Assembly: GCA_934162625.1 (NCBI GenBank)
Contig: CAKPJM010000029.1
Coordinates: 1 to 17,839, forward strand
DNA length: 17,839 nucleotides
From: an uncultured Clostridia bacterium
Lineage (GTDB): Bacteria > Bacillota > Clostridia > TANB77 > CAG-508
Direction: 5' to 3'
Under the pieces are notes generated by a model. The model searched no databases, was not told the origin of the DNA, and saw nothing but the letters and a program-made list of their open reading frames with translations. The translations under genes were made by a program, and so were the position numbers. Below, one piece after another: positions 1 through 7,390 of the stretch (its first letter is position 1; each line of letters starts with the position of its first letter).

Positions 1-1408
1 AATCTATTATATTACAGTCTAGTATATTTGAAATAAGTTTGTAATTTTCTTCTATGCTATTTGATAATATATTTATTACCTTTAAATTGCAAGCTTTTGT
101 TATTAAATATTTTTCTGCCATTTCTAGTTGCTCTTTTATTCTATCTATATCTTTTATTTGTTTTTCTTTATTTATATATAACAATTTATAATATCTAAAC
201 ATATATATGCATTCCAAAATTTTTTTCTTTGTTTCAGCCTTGCCTATTTTTTCCTGTATTGCTTTTAAAAAGTTTAGTTGTAATTCCTCTACTGCATTTT
301 GTTGTTGGTCTTCTACATTTAAACTAAAATCTATTTTATTTAATAAATTAGATTTCTTTTGTAAATTGCTTTTGTTTTTTACATATGTCATTGGTTTCAT
401 AAGGTTGCTATATCTTTTTAATTCGTTTAACAAATCTTTTCTATTTTGTTGTAAAATTTCTGTATATTCACTAAGACTAAATATTTTTTCATTTTCATTT
501 AGAGTTTTATTTTTCTCAATAAAACTTTTTCTTAAAACACTATTATCGTTTATAGTTTCATCTATTTCTCTTATTTTTTTTGAAATTAATTTCTTTTCAT
601 TTGCTATTTCTTGTAAATAAGCTTTTTTATTACTAATTTTTTTTAGTTCTTCTTCTATTGTTTTCTTTTCTTCTAATAATCCCTTTTTGGCTTTCTTATT
701 GTTTTTAATATTTTCTATAATGCTTATTATATATATTTGTTCTTCTATTTGAATTGCGACCTCTTCACTATATAAATTACCCATTTTTCTCTCGAATTTA
801 TCTATAAAGTCAATATTATTCATATTTGAAATACATTCCTGAATAAAATTATTTCCTAGTAATATTTTTATATTTTGATAAATTAAGTTATAAACAAAAT
901 TGTTTATATCATCTTTAGCAATATTCCAAGCCCAGCCATCAAAATCTCTAATAATTTCTTTCTTTTCCTCAATATAGCCACTATTTAAAAGCTTTTCCAT
1001 TGGCTCTTTTAAGATGTTATACTGAGTTTTGATTTTAAATTTTTTTGGTTGTATATAGCATAAGCCATAAAATACTGTTTTTTCATTTGGATATGATATT
1101 ATCTTGTTTTTATCAATAATAAATTTTTTATCTCCTAGCTTTGTTTCTTGATTTAATTTTGGCTTGACTAATTCTATTTCTTTGCAGTATTTTTCAATTG
1201 TTTCTATAATTTCTTCTAGCATATCTTTTTTTGTTTTTGTATCAACTTTTACTTTGTTGTAATCTTCATATGCCGTTTCCATTTTATACAAAATATTAAG
1301 AAGGATATTTTTTGTTCCTTCTGAGAAAGATTTTTTTTCTAATATATCTTCAAGTTGATTATTATAGTCTTTTATATTTAGTTTAGATAAAAAATCTTCC
1401 TTTTTCAA
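1..1408 (-). CDS. Long coiled-coil protein of unknown function (C-terminus beyond window)
   Basis: An uninterrupted reading frame of 469 codons runs off the left edge, so the 3' end is missing. I choose a TTG start because the nearby ATG (1413-1411) gives only Met-Phe-stop, while TTG at 1408 has AGAAGGG about 7 nt upstream. The product is rich in Lys, Glu, Ile and Asn. It has a globular-looking middle section with a run reading DFDGWAWNIAKDD, followed by a long heptad-like charged stretch (EEKKTIEEELKKI and onwards), which suggests coiled coil. I see no signal peptide, membrane span or catalytic motif. It begins 23 bp after the ftsK stop codon, so it probably shares that operon. I do not recognise the family. 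No in-frame CGG codon occurs in the visible part, and the frame is intact. Confidence 0.75.
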   Translation of the reverse strand, partial: MKKEDFLSKLNIKDYNNQLEDILEKKSFSEGTKNILLNILYKMETAYEDYNKVKVDTKTKKDMLEEIIETIEKYCKEIELVKPKLNQETKLGDKKFIIDKNKIISYPNEKTVFYGLCYIQPKKFKIKTQYNILKEPMEKLLNSGYIEEKKEIIRDFDGWAWNIAKDDINNFVYNLIYQNIKILLGNNFIQECISNMNNIDFIDKFERKMGNLYSEEVAIQIEEQIYIISIIENIKNNKKAKKGLLEEKKTIEEELKKISNKKAYLQEIANEKKLISKKIREIDETINDNSVLRKSFIEKNKTLNENEKIFSLSEYTEILQQNRKDLLNELKRYSNLMKPMTYVKNKSNLQKKSNLLNKIDFSLNVEDQQQNAVEELQLNFLKAIQEKIGKAETKKKILECIYMFRYYKLLYINKEKQIKDIDRIKEQLEMAEKYLITKACNLKVINILSNSIEENYKLISNILDCNIID

Positions 1409-1431
1409 AACATTACCCTTCTTTCGTATTA

Positions 1432-3718
1432 TTATTCATTTGTTGTTTCCGCTGATTTAGCAGTTTTTAGTTCTTGCCATTGTTCTTTAGAAACCAAAAC
1501 TTGTCTTGGTTTACTTCCTTCATATCCAGAAATTATGCCTCTTGCCTCCATTTGGTCTATTATCCTTCCAGCTCTTGCATATCCTACTTTAAATTTTCTT
1601 TGTATAAACGAAGCTGATGCTTGTCCTAAATCTACAACAGTATCTATTGCTTCCATTAAAAATGGGTCTACTTCATCTTCATCTTGTTCATCTAATTCTT
1701 TGTCTGTTGTATTTGCTCTTTCTATTTTTTCTAATACATCCTTGCTATATGTAGGTCCTCCATTTTCTTTTAAGAAGCTAACAATTTTTTCAACTTCACT
1801 ATCCGAAACAAATGCTCCTTGTATTCTTATAGGTTTTAGCACACCTGTTGGGAAAAATAACATATCGCCTTTTCCTAATAATTTTTCTGCTCCTGCTGAA
1901 TCTAATATAGTTCTAGAATCCACTTGTGATGTTACTGCAAAAGAAATTCTACTTGCTATGTTGGCTTTAATAATACCTGTAATTACATCAACAGATGGTC
2001 TTTGTGTTGCAATTACTAAATGCATTCCTGCTGCTCTTGCCTTTTGTGCTAATCTACATATTGCATCTTCTACATCATTTTTAGCTACCATCATTAAATC
2101 TGCAAGCTCATCTATTATTATTACTATTTGTGGAAGTTTTCCTTCTGCTCCCTCTTTTTCTAAAGCTTCATTATATCCTGCTATGTCTCTAACATTCTTT
2201 TCTGCAAATAAGTGATATCTATTTACCATTTCTTGCACTGCCCAAGCTAGCGCTCCTGCTGCTTTTTTAGGGTCTGTTACAACTGGTATTAATAGATGTG
2301 GTATTCCATTGTATACAGAAAGTTCTACTACCTTAGGGTCAACCATTACAAGTTTTACTTCACTTGGTTTAGATTTATATATTATACTTGTAATTAATGT
2401 ATTTATACAAACACTTTTTCCAGAGCCTGTACTTCCTGCAATTAGTACGTGTGGCATTTTTGCTATATCTGTAACTACTGCTTCTCCTGCTGCATCTTTT
2501 CCTAATGCAAATGCTAATTTAGATTTTGCTTTTGCAAATTCTTGGCTACCTATTATATCTCTTAATGCTACTACTTCTTTTTCTTTATTTGGAATTTCTA
2601 TTCCTACTGCTTGCTTTCCTGGTATTGGTGCTTCTATTCTTATTGTTTCTGCTGCAAGGCTAAGTGCAATATCATCTGCTAGATTTGCAATTTTACTTAC
2701 TCTTACTCCTTCTGCGGGTTTTAATTCATATCTTGTTATTGCTGGTCCTACTGTTACATTTTCTACTTTTGCAGATACGCCAAAGCTGTATAAGGTTTTT
2801 TGTAATTTATTTGCTGTATCTGTTACTGCTTTTTTTCCTAATTTTGTAGCAGATTTACCTGGTTTTAGAAAATCAATTGGAGGAAATTCATAATGTTCAT
2901 CCTCAACAGTTAAAGCATGTTCCAACGTAAGAACTTCTTTCGATTTATCTTCTTTTATTTCTTCCTCTTTTTTAAATAAAGATTCTTGCATCTCTGGTTT
3001 TTCGTTTGCAATTTTAATATTTATTTGATCTTCTGTAATTATATCATTTACCGGTTTATTTTTTTCTTTATTCTTCTCTTTAATTTTCCTTTCACTTTTT
3101 TCGTTTACCATGTTTTCAATTTTTAATTTTCTTTGCTCTAATCTTGCCTCTTTTTCTTCCTGCTTTCTTTCTTTTTTGTTCTCTATATATTCTTTTAATA
3201 GTTCTGCTGGCTTAATGCCAAACAAGAAAATAGAATCAATTACAGCAACACCTATTGCAAATATAATTGTTCCTACTTTTCCAATTAGGTTTATTAAGGC
3301 AATAGCACAAATTGCACCTACTGCTCCTCCTCCTAAGTTTTCAGTACCTTTATTATATGCATCTGTAACAGCACTTTCAAACTCTTGGTCTATATTTAGT
3401 TTACCTTGTGCAACCTGAATTACTGTCATTATAGTCGTTACACATAGTAATAATACAGCATATTGCATAATCTTTTTCATAAAGTTCTCTTTATCTTCAT
3501 CGCATGCTAAAAAAATAGCAATTGCAAAAGTTCCAATTGGTATTATGTATTTTATCCATCCCATTATTCCACCTAAAATCGGACTTAAATTTTCTCCAAT
3601 ATATCCGAGCTTTGGTGTATATTAATACAGCTAGTAGAATGCTTGCTATTATTAATGAAACTACTTGTAAATCTAATATACTTCTATTTTTCTTTTTACT
3701 TCTTCTTCCTCTTGGCAT
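1432..3718 (-). CDS. ftsK: DNA translocase FtsK/SpoIIIE, read through a +1 frameshift at CGG
   Basis: This is a membrane-anchored ATPase that pumps chromosomal DNA through the division septum. The ATG at 3718 follows AAGGAG. The first 37 codons encode a basic N-terminus and a membrane helix (residues 15-34). Codon 38 is CGG, and staying in frame would end after 73 residues. Shifting +1 gives ...YTKA-GYIGENLSPILGG..., the usual clostridial FtsK N-terminus, and a 761-residue protein. Further membrane helices lie near 52-71, 82-101 and 131-168, followed by a Lys/Glu-rich linker (about 175-266). The motor has Walker A GSTGSGKS (428-435) and Walker B VIIIDE (532-537). The C-terminal winged-helix gamma domain (about 684-743) carries the typical QRKFKVGYARAGRIID run. 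The gene follows rsmD and the coiled-coil gene on the same strand. The CGG site is its only CGG codon. The family call is very sure; the decoding is inferred. Confidence 0.94.
3604..3607 (-). other. +1 frameshift site CGGA in ftsK
   Basis: The zero frame reads AAA GCT CGG ATA. Skipping the C gives AAA GCT GGA TAT, that is K-A-G-Y, as in clostridial FtsK proteins. No homopolymer is present, and there is no stop codon at the site. Confidence 0.9.
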
Positions 3719-3740
3719 GTTTTCTCCTTATTCAAAAAAG

Positions 3741-3803
3741 CCAGAAATTATAGGAAATCTATAAATTTAAAAATTCTGACTTCCATTTTAATTTCTGACT
3801 TCC
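3741..3803 (-). repeat. Short duplicated motif with inverted partner in the ftsK leader
   Basis: The sequence TTCTGACTTCC occurs twice (3774-3784 and 3793-3803). In addition, CAGAAATTA and its complement TAATTTCTG face each other across the leader, so the RNA upstream of ftsK could fold into an imperfect hairpin. It fills most of the 96 bp gap between the coiled-coil gene and ftsK. No terminator T-run follows, so attenuation is only a possibility. Confidence 0.35.
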
Positions 3804-3814
3804 TAATTCTTTTC

Positions 3815-4273
3815 TTATTTAAGTTCTTTTCTGTTATTTTCTATTGTTTTTATTGCTTCATTTAATGTTACGCTAACATTGTTTATTGCTGATTCTAAAT
3901 TTGCAAGTATACTGTCTGCATAATCTTTTGTTCCTTTTGAAATTTCTCTTGACATTTCATTTGCTGTTTCTATGATTTCTGCTTTTTGTTCATATGCTTT
4001 TCTTGTAATTTCATGTTCATCTATCATAGCAATTATTCTATTTTCTGCTTCTTTAACTATACCATCTGCCTCTTTTTGAGCTTCGTCTAATATTCTTCCT
4101 CTTTCTTCTTTTACCCATTTAGCTTGTTTTAATTCATCTGGAAGTTTTAATCTTATTTCTTTTATTATTTCTAAAACTTCCTCTTTATCTACTATTCCTT
4201 TTTCTGTAAATGGTACACTTTTACTTCTCTCCATAATATCCTCTAATGTTTCTAATAATGTAAAAATTTCCAT
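3815..4273 (-). CDS. DivIVA-like / V-type ATPase subunit H-like coiled-coil protein
   Basis: A 152-residue soluble protein with no membrane span. The N-terminal ~50 residues form a short folded segment, including FTEKGIVDKEEVLEIIKEIR. Residues ~50-150 are predicted to be helical and rich in Ala, Glu and Lys (ERGRILDEAQKEADGIVKEAE), the pattern annotated in Clostridia as an ATPase or V-ATPase subunit H-like protein. The ATG is preceded by AAAGGAG. It starts 4 bp after the rsmD stop and is followed by ftsK; small coiled-coil genes of this kind commonly sit beside rsmD in clostridial genomes. A role in cell-division or membrane scaffolding is plausible from the DivIVA likeness but is not shown by the sequence. 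Confidence 0.75.
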   Translation of the reverse strand: MEIFTLLETLEDIMERSKSVPFTEKGIVDKEEVLEIIKEIRLKLPDELKQAKWVKEERGRILDEAQKEADGIVKEAENRIIAMIDEHEITRKAYEQKAEIIETANEMSREISKGTKDYADSILANLESAINNVSVTLNEAIKTIENNRKELK

Positions 4274-4277
4274 GATT

Positions 4278-4829
4278 TTACTCCTTTCGAATGAATATGA
4301 TAATTGCTATTCCATATTTTCTTGTATCATATACTTCTAAATCTTTTTTTGCTTTTATCTCATCTATTTTATTTTTATCGTTTGTTTCTACTATTATAAT
4401 TCCATTTTCTGCAAGTAAGTTATACTTTGATATATATTCTATAGATTTTTCTACATAATCACTTTTATATGGTGGATCTAAAAATATAATATCAATTTTT
4501 TTGTCTTTTATTTTACTTAAAGCTTCCAAATAATCACTATTTATTACTTTTGCTTTATCTTTAAGTCTTGTTTCTTCTAAATTTTTATTTATTATTTTTA
4601 TTGCTTTACTAGATGCATCACATAGAATTGCTTCTTTAGCTCCTCTACTTAAAGCTTCTATTCCAAGAGCTCCGCTTCCAGAAAACAAATCTAAAGCAAC
4701 AGAATCTTTTATATCAAACTGTATTATATTAAATACAGCTTCTTTAACCCTATCTAGCGTTGGTCTTGTTTCTAATCCTTCTAATGAATTTAGTTTTTTT
4801 CCTTTAGCAGTTCCGCTTATTACTCTCAT
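4278..4829 (-). CDS. rsmD: 16S rRNA (guanine966-N2)-methyltransferase RsmD
   Basis: This enzyme transfers a methyl group from S-adenosylmethionine to N2 of G966 of 16S rRNA during 30S assembly. The 183-residue length is normal for the family. The start MRVISGTAKGKKL is diagnostic. The SAM-binding motif I reads DLFSGSGALG (residues 47-56), and the catalytic motif IV reads DPPY (118-121). The ATG is preceded by AAGAGGT at a rather long spacing of about 11 nt; an out-of-frame ATG lies between them. It is the first gene of a four-gene set with the coiled-coil gene, ftsK and the long coiled-coil protein. Every CGG triplet in this gene lies out of phase (for example AGC GGA), and the frame is intact. 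Confidence 0.96.
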   Translation of the reverse strand: MRVISGTAKGKKLNSLEGLETRPTLDRVKEAVFNIIQFDIKDSVALDLFSGSGALGIEALSRGAKEAILCDASSKAIKIINKNLEETRLKDKAKVINSDYLEALSKIKDKKIDIIFLDPPYKSDYVEKSIEYISKYNLLAENGIIIVETNDKNKIDEIKAKKDLEVYDTRKYGIAIIIFIRKE

Positions 4830-5107
4830 AAAAGCATGTACCTCTTTTGCTATATATATTTTATTTCAATTTTATTATATGTCAATAGAAATAATCTAAT
4901 TGTAATATATAAATAATATTATTGTAATAAAAGTCAAATAATACGAGTACATTATACATAATATCTTTATATTTTGCAATACTTTTAATAAATTTATGTA
5001 TACAGACATTTAAGTTCATGTTTTTGCTTGGAACAGCTGGACTTAAATAGCCATTTGCTCTCGCCGATTTGAGTTCTCGAATGAAATGAGGAAATCTCAA
5101 AGGCAAT
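4830..5107. other. Gene-free stretch upstream of rsmD
   Basis: This stretch holds the possible rsmD promoter and, at its right end, one copy of a 43 nt repeat (T1). A minus-strand frame of 74 codons begins inside that repeat. It shows no ribosome-binding site and no recognisable domain, and I do not regard it as a gene. Confidence 0.6.
4856..4885 (-). promoter_or_regulatory. Possible promoter of the rsmD operon
   Basis: A consensus -35 box TTGACA (4885-4880) is followed after 17-18 nt by only a weak -10 candidate (AAAATA or AAATAT). The strand and position suit rsmD. The -10 is poor, so this is tentative. Confidence 0.35.
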
Positions 5108-5108
5108 A
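5066..5108 (+). repeat. 43 nt structured repeat, copy T1
   Basis: It matches the copy at 7200-7242 at 36 of 43 positions. All seven differences are transitions. Its ends pair as TTTGAG/CTCAAA. In the other copy the G-C pair in this stem is A-T, a compensatory change. It directly abuts a strong terminator hairpin. Confidence 0.6.
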
Positions 5109-5170
5109 AAAAATAAGTGCTGAATTCTTTTGCTTTAATCTATGTCAAAAGAATCTAGCACTTATTTTTT
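5108..5170 (-). terminator. Strong intrinsic terminator after the DUF421-DUF4363 pair
   Basis: A 14 bp outer stem (AAAAAATAAGTGCT with AGCACTTATTTTTT) and a 9 bp inner stem (ATTCTTTTG with CAAAAGAAT) are separated by a small internal loop. T-runs flank both sides, so it could work in both directions. It begins at the stop codon of the DUF4363 gene. Confidence 0.9.
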
Positions 5171-5555
5171 AGAATATATTCTTTAAATTAGTTTTTTCTT
5201 TTTCTTTTATGTGTTTTATTAAAAATATAGAAGTATCTAAGTCTTCCATACTTTCTAGTATTTCTCCTGTTTTTATTTTTGATTTCATTCTTATTAATGA
5301 TGTTTCTATTAGATCTATTTCGTCATGTAGAACTATTACAGACCATCTCTCATTTATTTCTTCCCATTCTGAATATATTTCATCTGTTTTTTCTACCATT
5401 TCTTTTTCATCTATTTTATCCTCTTCTATTCCGCTTTTTAAGTCTTCCAATTTACTTACAAGTAAATCCGCTGTATTATTTAAGAATTTTTGAGTAATGT
5501 ATGCTCCCACAAAAATAATTATTAATATTGATAAAATTATTATTGTTTCTCTCAT
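5169..5555 (-). CDS. DUF4363 membrane-anchored protein
   Basis: A 128-residue protein with one N-terminal membrane helix (residues ~4-22, IIILSILIIIFVGAYI) and a helical extracytoplasmic part with acidic Glu/Asp/Lys stretches. The segment EIYSEWEEINERWSVIVLHDEID is typical of DUF4363. Members of this family are commonly found right after DUF421 (YetF-like) genes in Clostridia, as here: the ATG overlaps the upstream TGA by 4 nt, which suggests translational coupling and joint work in the membrane. The biochemical function is unknown. It contains only out-of-phase CGG triplets (AGC GGA, GCG GAT) and is intact. Confidence 0.85.
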   Translation of the reverse strand: MRETIIILSILIIIFVGAYITQKFLNNTADLLVSKLEDLKSGIEEDKIDEKEMVEKTDEIYSEWEEINERWSVIVLHDEIDLIETSLIRMKSKIKTGEILESMEDLDTSIFLIKHIKEKEKTNLKNIF

Positions 5556-6230
5556 TTTTTACCTTCCTTTGCTTGGCAAAACATTTGATTTTTTCCATCA
5601 AAAGTTACTACTAATGCTTCTTCTGGTTTTATTTTGAATTTTTCTACTTCTTTACATAGCCATTTATAGTTTCTTCCTATTGCCTTCAAATTCTCTTGCA
5701 TTATTTTTCCATCTATTACTAAATCATATGGAATTCCTTCATACTCTGGAGTTATTCCAAAATCTTCTGGTATTGTATTTCTTTTTTCTGGTTTTTGTAT
5801 TACTGTTAATTGCCCACTTGTCTCTAATATAGCATATTCCACATCTGCTATATTAAATATATTATTTTGTCTTAGCCTTTCTTGTAATTCGTTTATTGTA
5901 AATTTTTCTTTTTTCATTAGTTTCTCATCAATTTTTCCTCTAAATATTAAGATTGACGGCATTCCACAAAGTACTTTTCTTCCCCAAATACTTTTTAAGT
6001 TTATAATTGAAATTATTAATTGGATTAATAATAATGCTAGAATTGGGATTATTCCATTTGTTATTGGAATTCCTGTATCGCTCATTGGAACTGATGCCAA
6101 GTCTGCTATCATTATTGCAATTACTAGTTCAAAGGGTTGCATTTGGCCGTATTTCCCTTTTTCCCATTAGTCTCATTACAACTAATACTAATATATATAT
6201 TATTAAAACTCTTATAAATATATTTATCAT
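5552..6230 (-). CDS. DUF421 (YetF-like) membrane protein, read through a +1 frameshift at CGG
   Basis: The ATG at 6230 follows AAAGGAAG at a good distance. The first 27 codons encode MINIFIRVLIIYILVLVVM and then RLMGKREI. Codon 28 is CGG, and the zero frame soon reaches TGA. Shifting +1 gives GKREI-GQMQPFELVIAIMIADLAS, the hallmark N-terminal motif of DUF421 proteins. The full product is 225 residues, with membrane helices near 2-20, 36-52 and 59-77, followed by the soluble C-terminal domain (MPSILIFRGKIDE, then LRQNNIFNIADVEYAILETSG). Starting at the internal ATG (6142) would lose the first helix and part of the motif and has no ribosome-binding site, so the frameshifted form is preferred. 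The function of the family is poorly known; related spore-forming species have several copies. It is coupled to the DUF4363 gene. Confidence 0.92.
6146..6149 (-). other. +1 frameshift site CGGC in the DUF421 gene
   Basis: The zero frame reads GAA ATA CGG CCA. Skipping the C gives GAA ATA GGC CAA, that is E-I-G-Q, matching the conserved KREIGQ motif. Confidence 0.92.
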
Positions 6231-6290
6231 ATTGCTTCCTTTCGAATTTCTCTTTTAACTGACTTTAAATTAAATAAATTGTAATTTGCT

Positions 6291-6357
6291 TGAGAGAATT
6301 TCTAGGGACTGTCTCTCTTTTGTCGGATGACAAAAGGGGACTGCCCTGAAATTCTCA
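6291..6357. repeat. Long hairpin repeat, family S, copy 1
   Basis: An imperfect palindrome: TGAGAGAATTTC faces GAAATTCTCA at the ends. The inner arms are AGGGACTGTCTCTCTTTTGTC and the matching GACAAAAGGGGACTGCCCT. The core is shared with copies at 6561-6615 and 16682-16740. Confidence 0.85.
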
Positions 6358-6362
6358 ATGAA

Positions 6363-6445
6363 GAATGAAAAATATGCATTGATTTTTTGTTGAAATTAAC
6401 AAAAAATCTTTATTTATTATTCACTTTTCATTTTTCGTTTTTCAT
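6363..6445. repeat. Nested AT-rich palindrome
   Basis: The inner stem is a perfect GATTTTTTGTT/AACAAAAAATC (6381-6391 and 6398-6408). The outer arms are GAATGAAAAAT and ATTTTTCGTTTTTCATT. It resembles a small non-autonomous element or a two-way terminator. Confidence 0.5.
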
Positions 6446-6451
6446 TAAAAA

Positions 6452-6478
6452 TGTAGGGGCAGGCCCTGTGTATGCCCG
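6452..6478 (+). repeat. Short GC-rich repeat, family R1 copy a
   Basis: It reads TGTAGGGGCAGGCCCTGTG and then TATGCCCG. It is the reverse orientation of the copies at 9745-9770 and 16430-16456. Confidence 0.85.
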
Positions 6479-6508
6479 AATCATACTAATATTAGAATAA
6501 TTTTTTCA

Positions 6509-6536
6509 AAGGCAGGCAATTAAAATCGCCCCTACA
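6509..6536 (-). repeat. Short GC-rich repeat, family R2 copy a
   Basis: It reads GGCAGGCAATTAAAATCGCC followed by CCTACA. It shares the hairpin centre ATTAAAAT and the tail GCCCCTACA with the copy at 16298-16326. Confidence 0.8.
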
Positions 6537-6560
6537 ATTTTTGCAATAGATTACATTTAC

Positions 6561-6615
6561 GATTCAGGACAGTCCCCTTTTGTTATTCAACAAAAGAGGG
6601 ACAGTCCCTAGAATC
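6561..6615. repeat. Long hairpin repeat, family S, copy 2
   Basis: Ends GATTC/GAATC pair. The inner arms are AGGACAGTCCCCTTTTGTT and AACAAAAGAGGGACAGTCCCT, with a 4 nt loop. It is nearly identical to the copy at 16682-16740. Confidence 0.85.
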
Positions 6616-6798
6616 GTTCATACAGATTACAATTTTTTATTATTTTCATTAAGAATATTTTTTACAAAAATGCTCAAAATATTCTTATAATCATTTTTTT
6701 GTATATTTATTTTTTTATTGCAAATAATATATTAGAACTCATGGATATATGACACAAACATAATTAAATATATATATTTAAGTTAGGAGGTTTTGCAG

Positions 6799-7185
6799 AT
6801 GTCTGACAATAATCATGAAGCAAATGTTCAAAGTGCAAATAATACCACTAGTACAGTCTGGCAAATTATTGGTAGATTAGTTGCAGCAGCAGTAGTTCTT
6901 GCAATTACAGCATTTTTTACACCTGGATTTCAAATTAACAATATTTGGTCTTTAGCTATAGCAGCTGTTGTTCTTACTGTATTAGATTATCTTATTGTTA
7001 AATTCACTGGTTTACATGCTAGTCCATTTGGAAAAGGATTTGTTGGTTTTGTGTTATCTGTAGTTATTCTTTATGTAACACAATATTTTGTTGCAGGATA
7101 TTCAATTTCATGGATGGCAGCTATAATTGGTGCACTTATTTATGGTGTTATTGATTATTTTATTCCTGGTGAACAACAAATGTAA
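6799..7185 (+). CDS. YvlD / phage holin 4_2-like membrane protein
   Basis: The only credible plus-strand gene. The product is 128 residues. The ATG (6799) is chosen over the in-frame TTG at 6793 because AGGAGG (6785-6790) lies 8 nt upstream of the ATG but only 2 nt from the TTG. After a polar N-terminus come four hydrophobic helices (about 18-36, 43-61, 70-90 and 96-116). The pattern ITAFFTPGFQINNIWSLAIA and the C-terminal GALIYGVIDYF segment match the YvlD/Phage_holin_4_2 membrane family. Members are found in many non-phage settings; in Bacillus, YvlD belongs to envelope-stress regulons. Nothing here indicates a prophage. It is followed by a structured repeat and a terminator. Confidence 0.82.
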   Translation: MSDNNHEANVQSANNTTSTVWQIIGRLVAAAVVLAITAFFTPGFQINNIWSLAIAAVVLTVLDYLIVKFTGLHASPFGKGFVGFVLSVVILYVTQYFVAGYSISWMAAIIGALIYGVIDYFIPGEQQM

Positions 7186-7199
7186 CATGAACAAAGGGC

Positions 7200-7242
7200 G
7201 ACTTAAGTTTCCGAATGAAATAAGGAAATCTTAAAGGTAATA
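7200..7242 (+). repeat. 43 nt structured repeat, copy T2
   Basis: The diverged partner of 5066-5108. It lies 14 nt after the stop codon of the YvlD-like gene, in the same orientation relative to the plus strand, and before a terminator hairpin. Internal pairing of TTTCC with GGAAA and of TTAAG with CTTAA is possible. Confidence 0.6.
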
Positions 7243-7261
7243 GCGATTATAGCATTTTTTA

Positions 7262-7292
7262 TATACTAGGAAATGGAAAATTTTCTAGTATA
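7262..7292. repeat. Inverted repeat between the converging YvlD-like and WG genes
   Basis: TATACTAG faces CTAGTATA, with additional pairing inside (AAA with TTT). It directly precedes the terminator hairpin. Confidence 0.55.
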
Positions 7293-7336
7293 CAAAAAAG
7301 AAAGGAAAATAAATCCAAATTTCCTTTCTTTTTTTG
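7293..7336. terminator. Two-way intrinsic terminator
   Basis: CAAAAAAGAAAGGAAA pairs with TTTCCTTTCTTTTTTTG around an 11 nt loop. Both flanks end in homopolymer runs, so it can serve the plus-strand YvlD-like gene and the minus-strand WG-protein gene. Confidence 0.88.
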
Positions 7337-7390
7337 TGTTTAATAGAAAAAGTCTTAGACTTTCCCACAAGCAAAAAGCTTTATTAAATC

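Larger units (their letters stand above)
6231..6798. other. Repeat-rich gene-free region
   Basis: This region lies between the divergently transcribed DUF421 and YvlD-like genes. It contains no credible gene. Five hairpin-forming repeats lie in it (listed separately), and the ribosome-binding site AGGAGG of the plus-strand gene is at 6785-6790. Confidence 0.7.

Noticed and set aside
207..620. Plus-strand reading frame opposite the first coiled-coil gene
   Set aside because: Phe/Ser/Leu-rich antisense of a Lys/Glu/Asn-rich gene; the minus frame runs open through the whole region.
4882..5106. Minus-strand reading frame of 74 codons upstream of rsmD
   Set aside because: It begins inside repeat T1, has no ribosome-binding site and ends in low-complexity AT-rich sequence. 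The T2 copy keeps part of the same peptide, but both copies are better explained as a non-coding repeat.
6799..7185. Prophage region suggested by the holin-like gene
   Set aside because: No other phage gene is present; the family is widespread as an ordinary membrane protein (YvlD).
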